Positions 24,801-37,087 of a DNA stretch of 43,133 bases are shown here, in pieces. The stretch is from Ichthyophonus hoferi. Lineage: Eukaryota; Opisthokonta; Ichthyosporea; Ichthyophonida; Ichthyophonidae. Under the pieces are notes generated by a model that worked only from the letters and a program-made list of their open reading frames with translations, had not been told where the DNA came from and ran no database searches. Position numbers and translations under genes: made by a program. The stretch's first letter is position 1, and each line of letters starts with the position of its first letter. The stretch is taken from assembly GCA_002751075.1 (NCBI GenBank), contig NAOQ01000603.1:1-43133 (forward strand). The letters are read 5' to 3'.

Positions 24801-24979
24801 ATGCTCTGAGAGTTGAGAATATGTTGACAAGGACTGACAAGTGGGTCTTGTGAAATGTCAGAGCAGATAGAACAGACACATTCATTGTCAAAAGCGCTTT
24901 CATCTTTATCAATCAATTGTTTAATATTATATCCACTTTGCGGAGTTGTATTTGCGCTTGGTTCTTTAATTAACGCCAT
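21880..24979 (-). pseudogene. TRAF-like pseudogene, duplicate of the intact gene
   Basis: Exon equivalents on the minus strand: 24979-24780, 24558-23737 (interrupted by Ns), 23261-23040, and about 22535-21880. Donors and acceptors sit at the same places as in the intact gene and exon phases are preserved: exon 1 is 6 nt longer and exon 3 is 3 nt shorter. The coding content has decayed. In the RING the C-x2-C pair reads LNSQS instead of FCSQC, and the Cys of the CPID motif is Tyr. Exon 2 has premature stops and a frameshift, exon 3 lost several zinc ligands (HHH and HY replacements), and the MATH exon is cut by stops into two readable pieces. A functional product is very unlikely. Confidence 0.88.
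23749..24331. other. Scaffold gap (445 N) flanked by an identical 69-bp sequence
   Basis: Ns fill 23818-24262. The 69 bp before the gap (23749-23817) and the 69 bp after it (24263-24331) are identical. Collapsing the two copies restores the pseudogene's exon 2 with the same layout as the intact gene, so the Ns most likely stand for no missing sequence. Confidence 0.9.
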
Positions 24980-25420
24980 TATGCTTAGCATACTGTATTC
25001 ACTACGTTTCATTCATTACTATTCTCTAGTATAGTATGAATATAGAATAATGTTGGTAAAGATAATAACGATAATAATTGTTCAAGCCTGACATTCCTAA
25101 GATCTCGCAGGTGATAACATTTCCCTTTAATTATTGGTTTATTTTTATCACTACTACACTCATTGGTTGTTTAAAAATAAACAAGGCGTCAAAAATATAT
25201 CTCCTACTAATATAGATTCGTTTACTATACTATGTCTAAATGATATACATTCAATTTGTCTTAATATTTCTTAACTTATTTGTTTTAAAATTACTTTTTA
25301 CGCAATTTAATTCTTCCATTGACTACCCATAAATTCCAAATCCATCTTACATAGGCCATGATCTGGTGCCCTTTTAATTACCGGAATAATATATTATGAT
25401 TGGTGTTTCGTACCTTATTT

Positions 25421-27043
25421 GTCAGATTACAAGGATGACTATTAGGAAGATTTTAGATTGGGAGAAATAAAGGTAGACAAACTTTTGCTCGGTTGCCTAA
25501 AATACAAATAAATACATAATAGCATACTGCAATTTTTTAACGTCAATGTAATATAAAAATTACAGAATAGCTTAAAGCAAATATATTTATTTATTTATTA
25601 ATAATAGAGTTATAAGTTTCCTTTTAAAAAGGTTTACATAAATAGGTGCTACGGCTCACACCATTCGTATTGTACTTTAAAGTTGAGCTTTCATCATATA
25701 AAAAAACATTCCTGATTACCCTTTGTAATTTGATTGATTCATCCTTAAACACTTGAATTTTATTGGATCTGAAGCAGTAATTATTTTCCTAACGGCAGTT
25801 ATATATGCGACATTGTATAATCTTGTAAGTAAAGTTTTGGATAAGAAACTGCAGATATGGTTTTGTGGAAATGTAAGATAGGAACTTACTGAATAATAAC
25901 ATTCAGATTATCACCCCCAGATTAGGTAAAGACAATTGTGAAGAAATAAATATTGTTTAATAGTAATACCGATAAGACGAGATAGTATTTCAAAAAAGGA
26001 ATTGATAGAAAGCAGTAAAGCACAAATGTATTAGTTGTTTACAAAACATATGGACTTAAATCATTATTTGCTCACGTTTAATAAATTAAACTATACAGCA
26101 TATCATTTTGTACATTAAAAGAGCAATGAACATAATGCGGAATTTTAAAAATAAGAAAAATAAATAAATCGGCAATATATATATATATATATATATATAT
26201 TATCTGGAGTGTATGCCCAAGCAGCATTCCTGTCTGTCCTCGGTCCATAGTTCACTTTTTTTTTTAAAAAAAAATTTTATTTTTTTTATTTGGAAAAATT
26301 AGTTAATGTGGTGTTGTTAAAATCAAAGTCAATAGCAATAATTAGATAGGAGATAGGAGGAAGATTTGGCGTACTAATGTGATACAAAGATTATCTTTTG
26401 GTATTTATTTTACGGTAAAGTAAAGGTCCTCATAATTATTGTATAAATTTTTTGGTCAAAAATAAAATTAGATAATTTGAAAAAACCAAAGCAGATTTTT
26501 TTCATATAAGTGTTTATTATCAGTTACACGTAAGTAGTGGTTACGTGTCTGTTTTCATGGTATAAGTTTAATTAAAATAAAATGTCATAATATTATGACA
26601 AATTTTCATGAGGCAAATTTGTCTTAGGATCAACTATTATAACCGATCTGCACTTACACATTTTCAGGTATGCTGTGTGGCTAAAACAAACGAATCACCA
26701 TGCAGTTTAAGCAAATAAAACAATGTAATACAATATAGGACATTAAATTTCTTGTGTTGTTTATATGGAGACTCCAATATATAAATTGTAAGTAAATTTG
26801 TGCTTTCCAATATATATATATCGTTTCTGTAAGAATGTGTATAATGGAACTAAAAGTGTTGTAAATTGTAAATGTGTTGATGGAAAATACATACTTGCTA
26901 GTCAGTCTTGTGTTATGTTACAACCAATCCATGATGTAGTAATATATACAGGAACTTACAACTGAAGGATAATAGACAATCGCAATTGTTGTACACGTAA
27001 GATTGTAGTAGGCGAGTTCTGTTAAATATCATGTAAATGAGAA
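25421..27043. other. Intergenic stretch between inverted TRAF family members
   Basis: No gene seen. It includes an (AT)n run at about 26172-26201 and a T/A homopolymer patch near 26255-26290. It separates the minus-strand pseudogene from the plus-strand third member, so it may hold the latter's promoter. Confidence 0.55.
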
Positions 27044-27640
27044 ATGACGACAATAAAATTAGGAAATGTAGGTGCGACACTGGATGGGGGATATGACGTT
27101 GAAAGGTTTACTAGTAAAAGTACCTTTACCAATGATTTTATCTGCTCTATCTGCTTTGAAATTCTCCGAGACCCTATTGCCACACCTTGTGCCCACAACT
27201 TTTGTTCAACGTGCATTTTGAGATGGCTTAGTAAAAGGTAGGCTTAAGAATATATCTTTTGTACAATAAAGCCAATTGTTTTATATATTATTGAATACAA
27301 AAATATATTGGTATATATCTTCCCACGGTAATAATTTATAGACAAAATAATTTTACCCGAATTTATAATAATAAAGGAGTTATACTCCAATGTAGCTAGG
27401 TAGGGAACGTAAAGTAAAGCAACAAAGTTTAAATCCCTTATTTTCATGCACAGTTCCACCTGCCCTATTGATCGCAAAGGTCTCCAAGTTGGACAGTTAA
27501 TAAAACCCGCCAGTACTTTTTTCAGGCTTTATAATAACTTACAACTGCGATGCCAGTACTTCACAGTGGGTTGTAAAACAACTATGCCTATGGCACAACT
27601 TGAACGGCATGAAGAGTCGTGTTTGCATCGCTTTTTATAA
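27044..27640 (+). CDS. Truncated TRAF-like protein: RING plus partial zf-TRAF
   Basis: Exons 27044-27237 and 27454-27640 join across a GT-AG intron to give 126 aa. Exon 1 is exactly 194 nt and ends in the same phase as the intact gene on the other strand. The RING is complete and in register: C34-x2-C37, C49-x-H51, C54-x2-C57 and a CPID motif. The first TRAF finger starts (C, C, H, C ending HEESC) and the protein then stops after LHRFL. Zinc fingers 2 onward and the MATH domain are missing. AATAAA follows at 27686-27691, at the edge of a dispersed repeat. No coding decay is visible, so it may be a functional RING-only product that could compete with the full-length protein (inference), or a young truncated pseudogene. 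Confidence 0.8.
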
Positions 27641-27684
27641 TGAGGACTTGAGGGCTAAGACATTATAGAAATGAAAAAAATATA

Positions 27685-27880
27685 GAATAAACATACCCTG
27701 TCTTCACTTTAAGCCGTTACCCTGACATCAACATGTCAGGTGGCGGACTATGGTTTAAACAAAACTAGAAGCCCCGTCTCCGTTACACAGTAGCTAATTT
27801 ATACTATTCTAAACCCGTGAGATACGGTGAGATTAAATTAAAATTAAACTGTATACTTAATATAATATGGTATACAAGAA
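27685..27880. repeat. Dispersed repeat family A, copy 2
   Basis: Aligns with 8747-8940. Contains a perfect 8-bp hairpin (CCTGACAT with ATGTCAGG) at about 27722-27741 where copy 1 has a different but also paired stem. It starts about 45 bp after the stop of the truncated TRAF-like gene, and its first bases supply AATAAA. Confidence 0.65.
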
Positions 27881-28376
27881 TTAATCTCAATACAAAACGT
27901 TACTACGTAGATTTGATAGATACTCTCTACTAGTCGGTGAATAGCAGATAATAAATAAATAAAATGTACTGTATGTTATATTCTAATATGAATAAATAAA
28001 TAAATAAATAAGGAATCAATTTAACGGATTACACATGTTCCAACATACATGAGTATACGTGTATGCAATGGCTACAGGGATATTAACAGTGTCATATTGA
28101 TATTTAAGTAATAATCAACATATTGTATAGAAATACGTGCCTCAATGTTTTATGAAAAATTCAGTAAGAATATTTAATTACTTAATATAATTGTTCATTG
28201 AATAATGTGTTTTCTAACTATTATTTGCATGTAATTCTTGGAATTAAAATTGTCTTCCATATTTATTATTAGGCTTTCAGTCGCAGGTTATGCTTTTTAG
28301 CATTGATTTAATCAACATTAAATTACAAATGATTAATAATGCTAAGTGTATTCTTTGAATCATAAAAATTATTTAG
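27881..28376. other. Gene-free stretch
   Basis: No gene or LTR recognised. Includes a short AATA run near 27990-28010. Compared by eye with 32160-32860 for a matching LTR; none found. Confidence 0.5.
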
Positions 28377-31300
28377 TCACATATAGATTTGTATGAGCAC
28401 CTGTATGTAGCCAGACTGACTAAGTGTGATACAACCAGTTTCCATTCTTTTAATACTGTACCCAACTAAAAACAAAGAGAATCCTATAGATTTGGTGGGG
28501 AAACGTTCAGATATTGTCTTGATAAATTCAACATGATCCTCTGTCTTCCCGGCACATAAAACAATGTCATCAACATAAATTATCTGTAACATAAACTCAT
28601 TTTTAAACATGTAACACATGTAAAGGTAGGGCTTGGATTTCATGGAGAAAAGGTTCATTGCTCACCGGAAGTTGCTTATTGTCAGGTTTCACAGTAGTCA
28701 GGAGATGTGTATCTTGGGGAGGCCTCTTGTAAGTTGACATTTGTAATGTTTTTCCTTTTGGGATCTGCATGCATTGGGAGTTGTTCCATATATACTGGCA
28801 TTTCCAGATAGCCATACAAATACATTGACTTAATGTTAAGTTGGAATAGATTGTACCCTTTTGCTCCTACAATTGCAAGAAGCAACCATATTGATACAAA
28901 TAAAGACATGGGGAATGAGACATCATGATAGTCTATATCCTTAGTCCCCTGTGATCCTTGGACCACCAATTTGGCTTTGTAAGTAATCACTTTTCCTTTG
29001 TCAATATGCTTGCAGTGAAAAACGCATAGTGATTCAAGGATAATGGTACTGGCTGGCGGTCTTGAAATCAGTGTTTAAGTATCATATTTGTTGAGGCTGG
29101 CCAACTCCATTCCCAAGGTTTTGAACTATTGAAGTTTATCATGAACCCTAAGGACCTGTTTAAGATTCTTGAAATCTATGTTACCAAGAACATCTTAATA
29201 AGGAATGGTAGCTAGATGGCAAGCTGCCGAAATCAATGCTGCTTGTTGTTTCACCTTGTGAGCAGCCACAAGGTATGTAGTTCTTGATCTTGTTGTCAAT
29301 GGCATGTAATAACTTTGTTCTCTGGTCTTTTAGATTAAATGTTTTTATCAGAGGGGTCCACCGCTTTTTCTTGATGCTTTTTTTGATGTTCTTGATATTG
29401 GTCATGTAATACATTATTTGCGGTCAAATAATGGTACTTCCCCACTGGGGGTATGCCAATTTTTTAGTGAGGGAGACCAACATATTTGTCGTCTTTTTGT
29501 TGACATATGAAGGAGGCATTTGCTGTAGCTTTTTCTCTCAGTCAGAAACTGGGTAGTCCTAGGCATGGTCGTGCAGATGGAATGTATGGATCACAGGAGA
29601 GAGGTCATACCTCAAGCCCTACTGGGTAATGTCTTCATATAAGATGGTAAAAAGGTCCATACTTGTTTTTTTGCCTGTGTTATATGGAAATACTTCTTCA
29701 AAATAAGTCAAGTTTGTTTTTGTTGAGACTTGGCACATTGCCCGTTGGCACATTTCCCGGTCCATCACAATTTACTCCAGTTGTAGCAGATCATAGTCTA
29801 AAAGAACTCCAAGTTTTTCTTTGGTGGAGAACTTGCTCTTAATGTCAATATTGTCAACCTTGTAAAATGACATAAACCCAAAGATCCTATATCTTTTGAT
29901 TCGTGTGCATTTCTTGGTCTACATTTCTTGAGATGGTATGTTTCTAGAAAGCATGTTGGTTAGAATCAGATTGTTAATGTAGGCCACCGTCTGGAATACA
30001 AAGTCCCAAAATGTTAACAGCAAGCTATATTGAAAGACAGCTGTCCTTGCCATTCCAATGAGCTGACAACCCATCTTCTCACACAAGCCATTACTTGACG
30101 TGCCATTAGAGAGAGTGGTCAGATAAATAATTTTTCCTGCTTGAAGTAAGCTATAATTGATTTAAGAGATACTCTCTACTTTGATTGGTAAAGAAAGCTG
30201 TAATTTCCAGTGGAGAATGCATTGCCCCAAATATTTCCCTATAGGTTTTAAAGCATTATGGTTCCTCTTATTCTAACTTTGTGAGGTACACAGTAGCATA
30301 ATGTATGTAATTGTCCATAAATGTTACTATTCAGTGCATGTGGTTTTGTCCCTTAGTTAAAGAACTGATGAGGTCACTGTATGTTTGTTCACCCAGGCAA
30401 GTGGATCTTTATATTATCAATGGAAAAGGAACACAGATAATTTTTTATACAGCACAGGAATTACATATAAAGCCTTTTTTTGTTAGGAATAGATTTGTCA
30501 TAATTTTTCAAGGCTCTATGTAATCAATTTTGCCCAGGTTTCATAAACCTATAGTGCCAAAAAGTATGTGAATGACTGCAAGTACCATAACTGAAGTCTT
30601 TGATTGGTCCATGTGGTTGTGCCATGTTGTCAGTCATGTAGCTTCAGTGATTTCACAGTCAAGTGTTTCATAGATTGCAGTGCTAGAGAGTACATCTAAT
30701 AGGTCAACATGCAGGACAAAAAGCTTCTGGTCAATGTTTGTGGCTACCAACATCTCCTAATCACCCATTTTAGCTAAATCCCGTTCATTATCATAGAAAG
30801 TAGTGGTGATGGAACCGTCATCCAGGGCTGGTAGTCCCACTGGTGTGTTTTTAATGAACAACACTATGTTCAGCATGATCTCTGAATCTTCATACGAGCA
30901 CAATGCAATTTTCCCTTCCACAAAAACTCACATTGAAGTGCCATCTGTCATTATTCGTGGTATCTCTACCATTTCAGTTTTGAAAAACGCAGATAACTTT
31001 GAGCAAATGTGCATGAAGGCAGCTGAATTGACTATAAAGTCAGTTGTTTTCGGTACTTTTTGTGAACTAAGTATGAATGCATTAGCTATTTGGCTACGTA
31101 GGCGATGCCCCAGTCTTTGTAGTACTGGCCAATTTGATTTTCTAATCTGATTTGGCAGTCACTGTAGCCTTTCTCTGTTAAATGCCAGTAAAAGATTGCC
31201 TATAGTTGTGACTTGTTGGATTGAGGGTACATTCTACAGTATTGTGTTGGACAGGATTATCTGAATGACAATCACATATTATCACCTTTTTTTTCTTTAG

Positions 31301-32160
31301 CTTTTTACCTTTGCTGCCCATAGACTTCTTCCTGTCCTTGCTATCACCCTTCTTATCCTTGCTGTCACTATCCTTGTCATGGTCCTTGATCTCAGGAAGA
31401 TTGTCACTAATTGTTCTCTTCTTTATGCTTAGAATGCGCTCTCATTCCTTTACTCTCATAATAAAAGCATGCCACTCAGGACAAGTGCATGGTGGGATTT
31501 GATATTTTTGGATTGCACTGTGATAATATTTATTGATTCTAAGGATTTTCATAAATTTTTTAATCATTGCCTGTGGTGTCATGGCATGGATGGAGTCTTG
31601 CAATTTGGTGCACAGAATCATGTACCTAATAATTGCTGATAATCCTAATTTGTGGCTTGCCCATCTAAAATTATACATCTTGTCATGGCTCCAATCAACT
31701 AAAGTAGTTCTAGTTTCCCCATATTTTTAGCTGTGTAGAACAATGCTATTGTATGCAAATTCTCAGTCAAGTAAATCTGCAAGGCCAGCATATTCATGGG
31801 CAGCCTGGTTCACTGAAATGCTGAGGTAATGGCGAGTAAGATGTTCATTATTTAAAATGTAGTAAGTATTGTCTTCTTCGTCGCCAATGTCAGTAATATC
31901 CCCGTCAGAAGTAGATACGGTGTGCATAGATTCATCCGAACTACTGCTTGATGATGGCGGGAGTGGCTGATATATTGGATCGACGGCAGGTATAAACGTC
32001 TTGGTAGTAATAGCTTCTGTATGCTAAGTGTCCTCTGAAGACGATGGAAGATTTGTCATTTTCTTCTTTTCGGTCCGGATTCCCTTTGAAATAGTCCTTG
32101 GTGTCAAAGGAAGCGCCCTTTTAAAATATTTTCTTTTAGGCTTTTCCGGTTGCATTTCGT
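28377..32160 (-). mobile_element. Ty1/copia-type retrotransposon fossil (gag to RT)
   Basis: Minus strand, in copia order. A gag-like region starts near 32156 and ends in a Lys/Asp-rich stretch near 31300. A protease-like region lies at about 31150-30780, a weak integrase-like region between, and reverse transcriptase at 28990-28377 with the hallmark YVDD. The RNase H end is missing and no LTRs or target-site duplication were recognised. The element is clearly broken, with many breaks (more than ten by eye), and looks old. Plus-strand open frames across it are shadows. Confidence 0.85.
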
Positions 32161-32865
32161 TATTTAAGTAGCAAACTAAAAGACTAACATATAGTCAAGT
32201 AGAACGTACGTTTATTGATAATAGTTTCTAGTCCTTGTATGAAGCCTTAGTAGGCGTTATATAGTTTCTGCCATTTCCGCCATCTTTACTGAATTCCAGT
32301 CAGTAAACTTAATAGGGTCCATTATTAAAATAGATCAAGACATTGGAAAGATCGGAATGATATGGGTATTAATTTTATCGTAAATATTTTGGATAACAGT
32401 CAAGTTATTTATGGATAATGTCCTAAGATTACGATTAAAGCTTTGTTCTGATCGCAATCTAATCGATAACCATAATCATAACTTTGTAAAAACAAATTAC
32501 TATTAATTAAAACATCTCCATTCATAGTCTTGTACCGCTAATCCAATGATTCCTTACTGATTAATAGTTCTATGTACAAAAAATATTAACCAATCATGGA
32601 GAGTTTAGTAACTAGGCACTTCACACAATTATAATTAATTAAATATATATACATACTAGCTTATTATAACAAAACAAATAAACGTTTGGAAAACGTTCCA
32701 GCTGAAACATCCGAGAGTAAGTAACCTCCTAATGTATCATTGTTTCTTTGTTTACCATTCAGTGCAAACATATAACGTTGGCCTCATTTCTCTAGCTTAA
32801 CATGTAGTGCAAGGTCCTAAGCATATATAAACAGGTAGTTTGCATGTGTACTGTGCTTAAATATC
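32161..32865. other. Stretch between the copia fossil and an unassigned relic
   Basis: No gene seen. If the fossil kept a 5' LTR and primer-binding site they should lie here, but I recognised neither. Confidence 0.45.
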
Positions 32866-33965
32866 CTGAAGGCCAGTGATGACCATAGGTCTTATATTGG
32901 ACTCACTGTGGCCAGGTCCGTAGGATCCTGGTAATCCAAATACTCCCGAAGTTGATGGTAAAAGAAATCTACTGCCACCAGGCGGTCCCTGTGAAAATGA
33001 TCAGTAAGAGGGACTTAATCCCTGATCCTCCAAATTTTCCTGGTTCAAAGTTGACCAGTTTATCATCGTTTCCTAATCTTCCTGACCCATTGTCTGGCTC
33101 GTCTGTTTTACCTGCAAGTGGGGCTGACTGTTGTTTTTGATGCCGTATTGGCCCAGTATTGTAGCTTGTCCCTCTTTCAGAGGCAATAACATTGATATTA
33201 ATCATAGAGTTCTTGACTTGAGAGTTTATTTCCTGCAGGAGGGTTAATCACCGATTTGGGAGGAGAGGGGCAGTTTTTGCACTATGTTGGCTAAATTAGA
33301 AGATCTGAGGTTAGCTTGAAGCTCTCTCAGGGTCGGCTCTCCTGTCATGTCTGCAGCTGCCTGCGCAGCAGCTAGAGTTGCTACTTAATGTGCTGCCTGT
33401 TAAGTAACTAGAGATATTGCACTTTTAGTGGTTAATGTTGATTGTTGTTGTTGCAACTCTCTCAGCATGTTCCTGAGAGAAATTATGTTGGGTAGTGGCC
33501 AATTGTTTCTGCCCTTTATCATACTGCAATTGCATCAGATTGCGCATCATCTTGAATTCGCGTTCACACTTGAGATCTCTCTCCTCCTGTTCATAGCGCC
33601 AGAGGTTAAACCTCTGATTTTCTTTGGCTGCTCAGTAAAACTGTTTAGGTATGACCTGGAGTTTTTAATGTTGCCACAAATTTATAGCGTTGGCTTCTAG
33701 GAAAAGGGCCCGAGGACCTTCTAGGAGAAAGGTCTAAAGGGAAGTTAGTCTGTGGAGCTAAATCAAATTTAGCAGTCTCTGGTATAGGGTTACTTTGCAT
33801 GGCCGTGTTTGCCGTAGTGCCCAACTGTAAATTTTTAGCAGGAAAAGAGCTAATAAGTGCTTGTATCATTCCTGGTTGGTAATATTCCAATTCCTCATGA
33901 AGGGGCATATTGGCTGTTTCTTGCTCTTCTTCATCGTTGGGACAGGTGAAAAATCAAATTATTTG
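32866..33965 (-). other. Unassigned coding-like relic, possibly from a mobile element
   Basis: Several minus-strand frames have protein-like composition: an acidic then Pro-rich part (33908-33645), a charged helical part rich in Gln, Glu and Arg (about 33645-33440), and a Gly/Pro-rich end near 32990-32870. GC content is higher than in the flanks. It lies directly upstream of the copia fossil in the same orientation and is broken. It could be a gag-like region of another element or a host gene remnant. No family recognised. Confidence 0.45.
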
Positions 33966-34129
33966 GTTAAGAGCGTTATACAATCAATTAATATTGGACC
34001 AGTTATTTTGTAATCAGCTTGTTATAGAGCTTTGGCCAATCTACATGTTCGTTTAAAGTTAATGGTCTTGCAACAGACTCGTACCATAGCCTGTACTGTG
34101 AGACAAACGTGATATGCTTTGACCGAGAC

Positions 34130-34410
34130 AGTCATGAATATTTTGGACAAGCTATAATCATTTAATATTATTAGCTATTATTCTTGCGTACATAGTCTGA
34201 GATAATATTTAGAATACTCTACACCTGATGATCAGAGGATGCCTCAATCTTATGTTGGAGTCAAATACTTATTCTGATTTATGATAAGTATTCAAGTTGC
34301 AATCGGCCAATAACAGTTACTTCAGAGCTATATACTAAGCTAGTTCAGACTATATGTTTTGAATCCAGATAGTCAATTGCTTAGGCATCTTGCCTAATTC
34401 TAGTTCAGCA
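34130..34410. repeat. Dispersed repeat family B, copy 3
   Basis: Matches family B in its head (GCTATAATCATTTAATATTATTAGC with a later GTACATAGTCTG) and tail (ATCCAGATAGTCAATTGCTTAGGCATC). More diverged than copies 1 and 2. Confidence 0.6.
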
Positions 34411-37087
34411 GTTTTTACCAATGTCTCTACAGTCTTGCAATTACTAAGGGGACCCCATGCAATCCTTACATGTTTTGGGGCAACTTGGAATCTTGCCTGC
34501 AACAACACAATCATCAAAGAAAAGCATTATGATTATCTGTGTCTATCCTATGACAACAGATCCTCTAATGAATCCCTTTAGAGCCTCACTGGGACATCAG
34601 CCAACAACTGGCTGCCCAACTAACTGTACTCTCATAATCTTACCAACCTTATGGGCCTAGTGCTTAATTTTTTACTGACTTTTTAATAGTAAAAATATGT
34701 CTTGCCATATCTGTATTCTGTGTACTAAAGGAATATGCTAAAACAGCCCTTAATTCTGTAGTTTCTCAATTCTAAACAAAGATAGCTTATAACGATGATC
34801 CTTTCTAAACTTATTTCTAATAATTTATAATATATTTATATGCTATTCTATCATTGTAAGGTTTTTTGCTTTTCATCCAAGAAATAATGGTGGATTCACA
34901 ACTTGGGTAACTTTTGGTAGAATGAGAAGCCTATAGCTAATGGCGATTAGATGTAAGGATCATGGATTGGTTATTAATAAGATTATATCAATGTTTGGAT
35001 AAAAATCAAATTTGGTCAATTATGACCTTGACCAATGAATTAATCTCGCCATTACCATTTCAATTACTCGAATTTGAATTCAGACCTTCACATTTATTCA
35101 ATAAATTACATAGGTGAACCAGCAGCTATATCGAGTTATTCTATAACTACTATTATTCACTATTGATGCAATAAATTGAGTGCAAATAGACTTATTAGGT
35201 ACTAATGATAAAATTAATTGGGAATTAATAAATATGGTTAATTAATTAAGTAGCTGTGCTAATCTCATAAAACCATATATGCCAACCAAATAATAAAAAT
35301 AAATTTTACCTTTAATTCCTTAAAAAACATTCAACTAAACTGCTAGATTAAGTTCATGTTCATTTACGCAAACCAATAGATTCATAGTAACTTTACCATT
35401 GATATAAAATCACCACTGATAGCGTTTGCATCGAATGGTCTATTTCTAATAAAGAGTTTAATGTCAATCTATCTCACCAATGAATTAGTAGATTACTACT
35501 TTTAGCATACTATTATTGGCTAATGACCCTAATGCCTCATAATTTAGATATGGTTGGTATACATGCTAAATGCTTAAAATGCGTATGTTTTTTCTTTATT
35601 AAGATACCACAAACCATTAGACACGTAACATTCCTGATGATTTGTGGCGCAAATACTCTAAACATTATATTATAAATAAAAATTAATGCTGTACGTAATA
35701 CAATTATATCCAGGCCATCTCAAGAAAGATACCAACTTTGGCATCATATTTTTGCCTTCAAAATTAAATAAAAATATAGCAATTCTTATTGATTATCAGA
35801 TAAATATAAACGCCTACAATGAAAAGATGATATGCACACACTATTCTAGCTTCTTTTACATTGATTTCTTACAGCAAACCTGTTCAATATTCTTCAAGAA
35901 ATAAAATATATTGGGAATAGCACTAGTATCTGTAGTACTGATTTGCGACTGACTGTCATCAGGTAAACAACAAGAAAAAGTTCTATTTAGCTGTTTCTGA
36001 ATCTCACACTGTTGATTAATGAATACAGAGGTCTTTAGCTTTTTAACTGGCAATGTGTTGTATAAATATTAAATGTAATCTAATTATGGCTGTGTATATA
36101 TGGCTAAGATATAATTATTATCAGAATAAGCAACACCAGACTCATTTAGTTGACATTCTAGTAATGTATCTGAATTATTTACTTCAATTTAATAAAGTCA
36201 TATACACTAAATCATAGTTCTACACTTCCTAACAGTGAGAGTTTGGGGTAGTCATCAGAATAACCGCTTAAGATATATAGAGTAAAACATCACTTAGTTT
36301 TGTTTATTACCATTTTCCAACTGGACAAGTGGACATATAAAGATGTTCATGAATATATATATCCCAGACTTGCTTGTAATAAAACGTAACTCGTTTTAAT
36401 AACATTGCAAATTAAAAACGACTAACCCAATACAAAACTATAAATATGAAAAATAAAGGTTTTAATCTTATTTTATAGTTTGACAGAAATATTTCTGCAA
36501 TCTGTGGTATTTCTAGTGACTTGTCTACAGAATCGGGGTGGCTACTAAATTTTTGATGCCTAGATGTTTTCTTCTAGGTGCTGAAGAGTATCTCAATCCA
36601 GTTTATTAGAAACTAACCAGTTCTTGGCATATTTCCTTCGCTGCCTTAAGGCAGTCTGTGGAACCGGCCTCTTACGAGCATTAGTGCATTTACATTTATA
36701 CATTATTGCAACCAGTGCAAATAAAATATACTAGGTCACTAACGTATCCTATTGGGGTGCATGGTAGCTGTAATAGTAATCGTTTTGAATATGTTCAATG
36801 GTATCAAAAACAGGAAACTTCGCTAAGCAGATATTGCGCATACACCCATATGATTGGGTTTCGCTGAGCCAACCTCAGCAAATAATAAATTGTTATGTAA
36901 TTCTATAGTATTTACTGGGGATTCCAAATAACCGTAAATTAAAAGATGATAAATTATAATACTATGGATAATACATTTATATCTAAAGTCGTGCAAAACA
37001 GAAACCCGTTTGCAACTACTTGTTTTAGAAAATAAGGACTAATGTCTATTGCACTGATAGATTTTAATGGCTGAGTATAATTCTTTA
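34411..37087. other. Intergenic stretch before cyclin Q
   Basis: No confident gene. Includes repeat family C copy 2 (35020-35130). Short overlapping frames at 34390-34660 and 35686-36053 show no motif I recognise and are not annotated as genes. The rest is AT-rich. Confidence 0.5.

Larger units (their letters stand above)
21215..25420. repeat. Segmental duplication, unit 2 (decayed TRAF-like gene)
   Basis: Second unit of the block described for 14210-17860, same orientation. Divergence is high in introns and flanks and lower in exons, so the duplication is not recent. Confidence 0.8.

Noticed and set aside
30803-31150. 115-codon plus-strand frame
   Set aside because: Antisense to the copia fossil's protease-like region; no independent motif.
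28000-32860. LTR pair around the copia fossil
   Set aside because: Flanks 27900-28376 and 32161-32865 compared by eye show no convincing direct repeat.
35686-36053. Two overlapping opposite-strand frames of 65-72 codons
   Set aside because: Neither shows a domain, signal peptide or homology that I can recognise.
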